48,074 nt of DNA, from contig JAJEHF010000016.1 of NCBI GenBank assembly GCA_022823865.1, positions 1 through 48,074 of the forward strand. Direction: 5' to 3'. The notes beneath the pieces are model-generated. The model did not search any database and had not been told where the DNA came from. It saw only the letters and a list, made by a program, of their open reading frames with translations. This document shows positions 42,055 through 48,074 of the stretch, piece by piece. Source of the stretch: Bryobacterales bacterium. Its GTDB lineage: Bacteria > Acidobacteriota > Terriglobia > Bryobacterales > UBA6623. Made by a program: the position numbers and the translations under genes. Position 1 is the first letter of the stretch; each line of letters starts with the position of its first letter.

Positions 42055-43512
42055 ATGGACTACAAGCGGATGATCGAGCACATGAACGCGGTCCAGCCGA
42101 CGACCCGCAGGGGCATGCTGCGCGACTCGGCGTGCGGGTTCGGCATGCTGGCGCTCGGCAGCCTGTTCGAGCGGAACCTCGCCATGGCGGCGAATGTGGA
42201 ATTCGACCCGGCCAACCCCCTGGCGGTGCGCGAGCCCCACTTCCAGCCGCGCGCGAAGCGCGTGATCTTCCTGTTCATGCACGGCGGCCCCTCCTCGGTG
42301 GACACCTTCGAGCACAAGCCCTATCTGGAACGGCACCACGGCGAGCCGCTGCCGATCGAGCGCCCGCTGGCCTTTGACGACGAAGAGCCAGGGCCGTTGA
42401 TGAAGCCCCTGTGGGACTTCAAGCCGGGCGGCCAGAGCGGCATCAAGGTCAGCGATCTGTTCCCCCACGTGCGCGAGTGCGTGGACGACATGTGCTTCGT
42501 GCATTCGATGGTGGGCGAGGGCGTCGACCACGGCGCGGCCCTGCTGCAGACGTTTACCGGTTCCAGCACCTTCACCCGCCCCAGCCTCGGCTCGTGGACG
42601 GTCTACGGCCTCGGAACCGAGAACAAGAACCTCCCCGGCTACGTCACCATCAAGCCTGCGCTGTCGCACGGCGGCGCCAAGAATTGGTCGTCGGCGTTCC
42701 TGCCGGGATCGTTCCAAGGCACGCCGATCGGCCATGCCGGGCTGAACGTCTCCGACGTGCAAGGCGAGCCGATCGAGTACTTGGTGAACAAGGGCCTGTC
42801 GCAGGAAAAGCAGCGGTACGAACTCGACATGCTGCGCAACGTGAATCGGCGGCATGCCGAGATGCGCAAGTTCGATCCACGCTTGGAGGCGCGCATCCAG
42901 TCGTTCGAGCTCGCATTCCGCATGCAGATGCAGGCGCCTGAGGCGTTCGAGGTGGAGAAGGAGTCCGAGGCCACCCGAAAGCTCTACGGCCTCGACGATC
43001 CGGTGACGGCGGACTTCGGCTGGCAGTGCTTGCTGGCCCGCCGGCTGAGCCAGCGCGACGTGCGTTTCGTGCAGTGCACGCACTCCTACAAGTGGGACCA
43101 GCACTCCGATCTCTTCAACCGCCACAACGCCAATGCCGCGGAGGTCGACAAGCCCATCGCCGGCCTGCTCAAGGATCTCAAGTCACTCGGCATGCTCGAT
43201 GAGACATTGGTAATCTGGGCGGGCGAGTTCGGCCGCACGCCGGTCAGCCAAGGCGGCGACGGCCGCGACCACAACCCTTACGGCTACACCATCTGGATGG
43301 CCGGGGCCGGGGTGAAGAAGGGCTTCCAATACGGGGCCACCGACGAGATCGGCTACCACGCGGAGGCGAACCGGATGCATATCCACGACTTCCACGCGAC
43401 CGTGCTGCACCTGCTGGGACTGGACCATGAGAGGCTGACGTACCACTTCTCGGGTCGGGATTTCCGGCTGACCGACGTGGCCGGCCTGGTGCATCACGAC
43501 ATCTTGACGTAG
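42055..43512 (+). CDS. Tat-exported DUF1501 (sulfatase-like fold) protein
   Basis: 485 residues. A twin-arginine leader (TTRRGMLRDSACGFGMLALGSL, about 16-37) is followed by the DUF1501 pattern: VIFLFMHGGPSSVDTFEHKP, WDFKPGGQSGIKVSDLFPHV, VHSMVGEGVDHGAALLQTFTG, WAGEFGRTPVSQG and GRDHNPYGYTIWMAG. The fold is alkaline-phosphatase-like but lacks a recognisable formylglycine motif. It is co-transcribed with the PSCyt1/DUF1553 gene (47 nt gap), its usual partner. The substrate is unknown. Confidence 0.92.
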   Translation: MDYKRMIEHMNAVQPTTRRGMLRDSACGFGMLALGSLFERNLAMAANVEFDPANPLAVREPHFQPRAKRVIFLFMHGGPSSVDTFEHKPYLERHHGEPLPIERPLAFDDEEPGPLMKPLWDFKPGGQSGIKVSDLFPHVRECVDDMCFVHSMVGEGVDHGAALLQTFTGSSTFTRPSLGSWTVYGLGTENKNLPGYVTIKPALSHGGAKNWSSAFLPGSFQGTPIGHAGLNVSDVQGEPIEYLVNKGLSQEKQRYELDMLRNVNRRHAEMRKFDPRLEARIQSFELAFRMQMQAPEAFEVEKESEATRKLYGLDDPVTADFGWQCLLARRLSQRDVRFVQCTHSYKWDQHSDLFNRHNANAAEVDKPIAGLLKDLKSLGMLDETLVIWAGEFGRTPVSQGGDGRDHNPYGYTIWMAGAGVKKGFQYGATDEIGYHAEANRMHIHDFHATVLHLLGLDHERLTYHFSGRDFRLTDVAGLVHHDILT

Positions 43513-43544
43513 GACTTCGGTTTTCTCAAAGAGGGGTCTCGCAC

Positions 43545-44852
43545 GTGCCGTCCGAAGTCGCGGTCCCGGTCGACGCCCCCCAGGATGCCGACCTGCGCAA
43601 GTGCGTGCACTGCGGGCTGTGCCTCAATGCCTGCCCGACCTACCGGGAACTCGGCGTCGAAATGGACTCGCCGCGCGGGCGGATCTACCAGATGGTGGAA
43701 GTCGCCGAGGGCCGCAGCCCGATCTCGGAGGACTACATCGAGCACATCGAGCTCTGTCTCGCGTGCCGGTCCTGCGAAACGGCCTGCCCGTCGGGCGTTC
43801 AATACGGCCGCCTGATCGAAGGCGCCCTGGCGCAGATCGAGGGCGCCACTCGCCGGAGCATCCCTCAGCGTCTCATGCGCTGGCTAGCATATAGCAAGCT
43901 GCTCCGCAGCCCGCTACTTCTCAGAGCAGCCGGCCTGGGGCTGCTGTTCTACCAGCGCAGCGGCCTCGACCAGATGATGCGAGCATCGGGTTTCCTGGAC
44001 TCACTAGGCAGGCTGGGAGAGCTCGCGCAGCTCGCCCCACAGGCGCAGGCGCCATTCTTCTTTTCCAGCATCGGCAAGGTGTTCCCAGCCGAGGGCGTGA
44101 CCAAGCACCGAGTAGCCCTGATGGCTGGCTGCATGCAGAACGTGTTCTTCAGCCGGTTAAACGAAGCGACGGTTCGCGTCCTGTGCAAGAACGGCTGCGA
44201 GGTCACCGTTCCGGCAGAGCAGGAGTGCTGCGGGGCATTGCAGGTGCATGCCGGCCTGCGCGCGATCGGCCGCGAGCAGGCCAAGAAGAACATCGCAGCC
44301 CTGGAACCCGGCGGTTTCGACGCAATCATCACGAACACAGCTGGCTGCGGATCGGTGCTGAAAGAATATCCGGAGCTCTTCGAGCACGATCCGGAATGGC
44401 ACCGACGCGCCCAAGGCTTTGCCGGCAAGATGCGCGACGTGAGCGAGTTCCTAGCATCCATCGAGCTCAACACCGAATTCGGCCAGCTAGAGCGAACTGT
44501 CACCTACCAAGACTCCTGTCATCTCCTGCACGGACAGAAGATCTCGACGCCTCCGCGACAAATGATCCAAGCGATCCCCGGCGTAGAATTGCACGAACTG
44601 CCCATGAGTGAGATCTGCTGCGGCTCCGCAGGAGTGTACAACGTGGAGCACACGGACATCTCCATGTCGCTGTTGGACGACAAGATGCGCATGATCGAGT
44701 CGACAGGGGCCGACACGATCGTGACGGCCAACCCCGGCTGCATGCTGCAGCTGCAAGCCGGCACTCGACGCTTCTCGCAACCGCTGCCAGTCTTACACGT
44801 GGTGGAGTTGCTGGACCTGGCGTACAAGGCCGCGGACAAATCGGTCAACTAG
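43545..44852 (+). CDS. glcF: Glycolate oxidase iron-sulfur subunit-like protein (GlcF family)
   Basis: 435 residues from a GTG at 43545 with GAGGGG upstream. Two [4Fe-4S] motifs: CVHCGLCLNACP (about 20-31) and CLACRSCETACP (about 68-79). Then two CCG-type domains (ECCGALQ, ICCGSAG) with ITNTAGCGS and TANPGCMLQ. It transfers electrons from a 2-hydroxy acid oxidase (GlcD/GlcE) to the respiratory chain. No glcD or glcE is adjacent, so the partner flavoprotein must be elsewhere, and a LutA-like role in lactate oxidation is possible. It is 32 nt after the DUF1501 gene. The stretch 44853-45048 holds nothing recognisable. Confidence 0.87.
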   Translation: MPSEVAVPVDAPQDADLRKCVHCGLCLNACPTYRELGVEMDSPRGRIYQMVEVAEGRSPISEDYIEHIELCLACRSCETACPSGVQYGRLIEGALAQIEGATRRSIPQRLMRWLAYSKLLRSPLLLRAAGLGLLFYQRSGLDQMMRASGFLDSLGRLGELAQLAPQAQAPFFFSSIGKVFPAEGVTKHRVALMAGCMQNVFFSRLNEATVRVLCKNGCEVTVPAEQECCGALQVHAGLRAIGREQAKKNIAALEPGGFDAIITNTAGCGSVLKEYPELFEHDPEWHRRAQGFAGKMRDVSEFLASIELNTEFGQLERTVTYQDSCHLLHGQKISTPPRQMIQAIPGVELHELPMSEICCGSAGVYNVEHTDISMSLLDDKMRMIESTGADTIVTANPGCMLQLQAGTRRFSQPLPVLHVVELLDLAYKAADKSVN

Positions 44853-45048
44853 CCGATAGGTCCCAGAGTCGCCAACCGAGGGCTCGCCCGTCAGCGACCT
44901 TGCCGGAGAGATCCCGGGCAGCGACGGATCGGGCCCTGGCCTTGAGTCCGTCGACATGGCGAAGATCTGTAGGCGTTGCCGCAGCCCCCGCCTGCAACGG
45001 ATGGACGGCCCGCGCAGCCCGCCCCCATGGATCGCCGCCGGACTGTCG

Positions 45049-46161
45049 CTAGTCCGAGGATCCGAACCACTCGGAACGGATCTGTCCGAACCTGCCAGAC
45101 TCCTCGAGTTCCAACAGTGCTCGGTTCACGGCTTCCCGCAGGTCGCTTCCCGCCGGAAACGCGATTCCGTAGGACTGCGGCTCGATCAATGGCCCCACGA
45201 TCGTCACCGAGTTGTTTCCGTCCTCAACGGCATAACGCATGAGCGGTACGGCATCGAACAAGACCGCATCGACCTCTCCCGCTTCAAGCAAGCGGTGCGC
45301 GGCATCGATTCCCTCCACTTCATGCAGCCGGGCACCGTAGCGGACGGCGACGGCGGTGCTGGTTGTCCCTGAGACGGTCGCGACAGGGCGTCCTTCGAGG
45401 TCTTCCGGTCCGGCAATATCGCTCCTGAGCGCCTGCATCATCAGTCCGGCCGACAACTGTGCGATCGCCATCCCGAACAGGGCGATGCCGATCAGCATGA
45501 TGACTGCGGCCGCAAAGCGTCCAAGCCAGCGCCGCGGCGCCACATCTCCGTAGCCAACGGTCGTGATCGTTGCCAGAACGCACCAGCTAGCTTCGAAGAT
45601 TCCCGGGAAGTACCGTCTACTAATGTCGGAGTTTCCTCGCTCCGCGAGGAAGAGGATATGCGAGCAGATCAGGATGAACGCCACGAGGTAGCCAAGCATA
45701 TCGAGCGTTGCCGCCGCCGCCAGAGACCGCAGCGACCGGAGCCACCCGGGATCCTCGTCCACGGCCGTGAGAATCCGTAACCCGGTGTCCATGTAGGGGT
45801 GGCTGAAGTCCATTTCCCGCTCGCGATCATGCGTGATGCTGATCCCGGCGATCGCGGCGTCGACCTCACCGGTCTTCAGTGCCTCCATGAGATCGGCGAA
45901 CTGCATGAGGACGTAGGTTGAATCGACGCCGATTTCGTCAGCAATCTCGTTCCAGATGTCGATATCGAATCCTTCGAAGCTCCCGTCAGCCTCCATCACG
46001 AGCGGCGGGAAGTTGGCAATGCCGACGACTACCGCGTCCTCGGCAGGCAGGCTGGCCGGGACGAGTGCCGCCGCGAACGCGACAATTGCAACCGCGAATC
46101 TGCTCAGCCGCGCAGCTGTGGGCACAAGGCCCTGCGGGCGGAGGGGGATGTTCTTGGGCAT
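45049..46161 (-). CDS. Prokaryotic ionotropic glutamate-receptor-like potassium channel (GluR0 type)
   Basis: 370 residues. Signal peptide (about 1-40); first half of a periplasmic solute-binding domain, S1 (about 44-140; FEGFDIDIWNEIADEIG, ITHDREREMDFSHPY with Arg113 at the position of the alpha-carboxyl-binding Arg of iGluRs); membrane helix M1 (about 153-173); pore helix and filter TITTVGYGDVAP with a perfect K+ filter TVGYGD at 201-206; membrane helix M2 (about 213-238); second half of the binding domain, S2 (about 245-366; SGTTSTAVA and VLFDAVPL, with Asp303 where iGluRs bind the ligand amine). This S1-M1-P-M2-S2 order is that of GluR0 of Synechocystis, a ligand-gated K+ channel. The ligand is probably an amino acid. 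It is monocistronic and flanked by unrelated genes. Confidence 0.9.
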   Translation of the reverse strand: MPKNIPLRPQGLVPTAARLSRFAVAIVAFAAALVPASLPAEDAVVVGIANFPPLVMEADGSFEGFDIDIWNEIADEIGVDSTYVLMQFADLMEALKTGEVDAAIAGISITHDREREMDFSHPYMDTGLRILTAVDEDPGWLRSLRSLAAAATLDMLGYLVAFILICSHILFLAERGNSDISRRYFPGIFEASWCVLATITTVGYGDVAPRRWLGRFAAAVIMLIGIALFGMAIAQLSAGLMMQALRSDIAGPEDLEGRPVATVSGTTSTAVAVRYGARLHEVEGIDAAHRLLEAGEVDAVLFDAVPLMRYAVEDGNNSVTIVGPLIEPQSYGIAFPAGSDLREAVNRALLELEESGRFGQIRSEWFGSSD

Positions 46162-46291
46162 GCAGGTCTAGCAGGGGCTCTGTGAGCTGCCGCTGCCGCC
46201 GGCAACCGCGTCAGCGTTGCGATCAGGATCAGGCCCTAAGCTGCCGTGGAGGTGCGGGAGGTCGGGGTCGACGCCAGCCTCTGGCGCAAGA

Positions 46292-47143
46292 TCAGGCCTG
46301 CCCATCCAGCACGCCGCGCATGTACGAGAACGACTTTGCCATGCCCAGCTGCGGATGGTCCGCAACCACTTCGTACTCCAAGCCCACCACACCTTGGTAG
46401 CTGCGCTCTTTGAGCATCTCGAAGATCGCAGCGATGGGCATCTTGCCGTCACCGACATCTACCCGGCTTTCCTTGCTGGTGAAATCCGTCAGATCCTTGA
46501 CATGGAAATCGTAGATCCGATCCCAAGCGCCATCGATCTCCTCGAGAATGTCGGCACCCGTTCGCACGGTGTGGCCCACGTCCACGCAGAGGCCCATCCG
46601 CGGGTCCATGTCCTTGACGCGCTTGATGACGTCGCTGGGAGCCGGGTAGAACTTGTCCTCCGGGCCGTGGTTGTGGATGGCCATCTTGCGGTCGTACTTG
46701 ATGGCAAGCTTTTCGATCGCCCCGAGATTGGAGTGCGTCGGCGCGCAAACCATGATGGGCATCCCAGCCGCGACCGCGTACTTGAAGTAGTGCTCCAGTT
46801 CGCTGCTGTCGTCGCTCCTGAGGGAGATGTTGCCGCCGGCGACGATCTCGAGGCCAGCCCTCTCGAATTCCTTCCGGGCGGCCTTGAGGTCATCATCCGA
46901 GAGGTAGTACGGCATGTGAAATGACTTCACGTTGACGTACTTCACCCCCAGTTGGCGGCAGATGTCGATCGCCGCCGACCGGCTGAACTTGCGCAGAGAA
47001 TAGGTTGCGACCGCCAGCTTGAGGTCGTCCCAGTGGTGCGGGCCTCCGCCGTTGGCCGACCCTTCCGTCGAGGCCGCGGCCGCCGAGACCGCTGGCAGCG
47101 CGGCAGCCGTTCCGAGGAACGAGCGTCTGGTCGTAGAGGTCAT
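46292..47143 (-). CDS. Tat-type sugar phosphate isomerase/epimerase-like TIM-barrel protein
   Basis: 283 residues from the ATG at 47143 (GGGAG nearby). A leader with TTRRSFLGTAAALPAVSAAAA indicates Tat export. The xylose-isomerase-like barrel follows: LKLAVATYSLRKFSRSAAID, LGVKYVNVKSFHM, AAGMPIMVCAPTH, MAIHNHGPED, LCVDVGHTVRTG and YDFHVKDLTDF, with metal-binding-type Glu, His and Asp. Widespread in Acidobacteriota and Planctomycetes beside Gfo/Idh oxidoreductases, where such enzymes act in exotic sugar or inositol breakdown. The substrate is unknown. Confidence 0.88.
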   Translation of the reverse strand: MTSTTRRSFLGTAAALPAVSAAAASTEGSANGGGPHHWDDLKLAVATYSLRKFSRSAAIDICRQLGVKYVNVKSFHMPYYLSDDDLKAARKEFERAGLEIVAGGNISLRSDDSSELEHYFKYAVAAGMPIMVCAPTHSNLGAIEKLAIKYDRKMAIHNHGPEDKFYPAPSDVIKRVKDMDPRMGLCVDVGHTVRTGADILEEIDGAWDRIYDFHVKDLTDFTSKESRVDVGDGKMPIAAIFEMLKERSYQGVVGLEYEVVADHPQLGMAKSFSYMRGVLDGQA

Positions 47144-47421
47144 GGTTGGATACTCCCGTGCCTGCCGTGCAGACGCTGCGATTCTAGCATGCTGGCGACG
47201 AAAACACTGACCAGAACCTCCCAAGACTCGCTGTTTGCGCGTGGGCGCCGACACTTCCGTGCAACGAATTCGCACCCTCGCTGGCACGCACTCTATGGCG
47301 CGCACTGTATGTTGCGAACCTGTTGCTTCAGGGCTAGAATCGGGATCAGAGGCGTTCCTGCGGGCTTCCTAGATCTCAAGCGCGGAGAGCTTCTTACATC
47401 GCGAGGGAGACAGGAAAAGAC

Positions 47422-47805
47422 ATGACGCGAATGATGGCGGCGTCTATCGCCGCATTGCTATCGGCAGCTTGGGTGTTCCCCACGGCATCCCGGGCCTCGG
47501 ACGACGACAGCTCAGGATGCATGCCTGACAAAGTCGCTGTGATCCGGTGCGAGACAAATTCGACAGGAGGCGTCACAGTGCGCAACTCGAGTGTGACCAA
47601 CGCCACCGGAGTGACAATCCAGCGTGGGAACAGGTGCGCCGCGGCGCTATCGAGCTTGCTCCAGGCGGGCTTGAGGCTGTCGCACGCACCAAGCGTTACG
47701 GCCAGCTCCTCGATGTCCGATGAAGTGAGTTTCAATTTCGTTTTCTTGGCCTGCCACTCCGACGACGATGATTCCGATGACGACGATAGTGACGATGATG
47801 ACTAG
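47422..47805 (+). CDS. Small secreted protein with Asp-rich C-terminal tail
   Basis: 127 residues, not recognised. Signal peptide (about 1-25, ending SRA). Mature part has four cysteines (33, 43, 72, 111), which could form two disulfides, a Thr/Asn/Ser-rich central beta-like stretch (VTVRNSSVTNATGVTIQ), and a tail of three DDDD blocks separated by Ser (about 114-127). The tail is encoded by mixed GAC/GAT codons, so it is not a simple recent DNA repeat. Such tails can bind calcium or other cations. A purine-rich site (gagggagacaggaaaag) precedes the ATG. Monocistronic. Confidence 0.7.
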   Translation: MTRMMAASIAALLSAAWVFPTASRASDDDSSGCMPDKVAVIRCETNSTGGVTVRNSSVTNATGVTIQRGNRCAAALSSLLQAGLRLSHAPSVTASSSMSDEVSFNFVFLACHSDDDDSDDDDSDDDD

Positions 47806-47938
47806 GGTGGCCTAGGCGACCGGATCCGCCGGGCGTTCCTTCCCAATCCTCGAGATACTTGACGACAGTCCCCGCCTAGCCGTCTCCCGGTGCGTGTCGC
47901 GGATCGCTAGGCCGGCGGAGGTCCGGCTGCCGACCAAT

Positions 47939-47972
47939 GGCACTAACTTAAGCGTTTGGGCACTAACTTAAG
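47939..47972. repeat. Direct repeat of GGCACTAACTTAAG
   Basis: Two identical 14-base copies at 47939-47952 and 47959-47972 (period 20) lie near the right edge, in lower-GC sequence than the surroundings. From 47996 an ATG opens a frame that stays open for the remaining 26 codons to the window edge. The arrangement would suit the edge of a mobile element or paired protein-binding sites. It cannot be settled within the window. Confidence 0.45.
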
Positions 47973-48074
47973 GACTTGTAGCTTTCGAGCAGCAGATGCG
48001 GCGGGTTTGGAGCCTTCAAGTCATGGAGTCGTGGCGGGCAGTGCCGCTGCGCTGGAGTCCGCTGTTGTCGCCGC

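Noticed and set aside
41995..43125. 376-codon frame on the minus strand opposite the DUF1501 gene
   Set aside because: Shadow of a strong coding region; composition is typical of antisense frames.
1..48074. CRISPR arrays and tRNA genes
   Set aside because: No regularly spaced direct repeats with spacers were seen, and no cloverleaf with a TTCGANNC-type arm was recognised in the gene-free stretches. A covariance-model search was not possible.

Overview
The window is GC-rich (high-60s percent by eye), tightly packed bacterial DNA. It most likely comes from an uncultivated member of the Acidobacteriota. Three things point there: the 16S rRNA 5' end with an ATCAACGCTGGCGG-type start, an 811-residue MacB/FtsX permease of the kind called 'acidobacterial duplicated orphan permease', and the mix of sulfatases, Gfo/Idh oxidoreductases, a PSCyt1/DUF1549/DUF1553 protein and a DUF1501 protein. 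The phylum call is an inference; no full marker gene is present. Signal peptides, a TonB-dependent receptor ending in Phe and a System I cytochrome c maturation locus indicate a Gram-negative, respiring cell.

Layout. 1-677: 5' end of a 16S gene on the minus strand with its leader and promoter region. 678-4996 (-): a C-terminal processing protease and the duplicated permease. 5252-11025 (+): cytochrome c maturation operon ccmE-ccmF-ccmH-ccmI-like-unknown secreted protein-ccmA-ccmB, followed by a Gfo/Idh oxidoreductase. 12425-12690: an orphan Phd/YefM-type antitoxin followed by a seven-codon remnant of its toxin gene. 12698-15480 (-): yggX, a small membrane protein and acetoacetyl-CoA synthetase. 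15963-22568 (+): iron operon headed by a DtxR repressor with a palindromic operator touching its start codon, then a membrane-anchored DtxR-FeoA fusion, FeoB split into a G-protein gene and a permease gene, a PaaK-like ligase and a sulfatase. 22608-24729 (-): an EF-hand-containing PQQ-type beta-propeller protein and a DUF2911 protein. 24857-30811 (+): promoter, cobalamin riboswitch, btuB-like receptor and a btuF-btuC-btuD importer joined by 4-nt overlaps.

The right part is more accessory: an endonuclease/exonuclease/phosphatase-fold protein, an AbrB-Doc toxin-antitoxin pair with a palindromic operator over its promoter, a second sulfatase, a second (Tat-type) oxidoreductase with a HEAT-repeat protein, an ECF sigma factor operon encoding a beta-helix/RDD membrane protein, the PSCyt1-DUF1553/DUF1501 pair, a GlcF-like iron-sulfur protein, a prokaryotic ionotropic glutamate-receptor-like channel with a perfect K+ selectivity filter, a sugar isomerase-like protein and a small secreted protein with an Asp-rich tail.

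How it fits together. The ccm locus can supply covalently haemylated cytochromes, including the two-CXXCH protein at 39173-42007. The iron and cobalamin operons each carry their own metal- or ligand-sensing element. The sulfatases, oxidoreductases and isomerase suggest use of sulfated or modified carbohydrates. The strongest candidates for unusual biology are the glutamate-receptor-like channel, the membrane DtxR-FeoA plus split FeoB arrangement, the atypical CcmE/CcmH chemistry with an extra secreted protein inside the ccm operon, and the toxin deletion that left an antitoxin behind.
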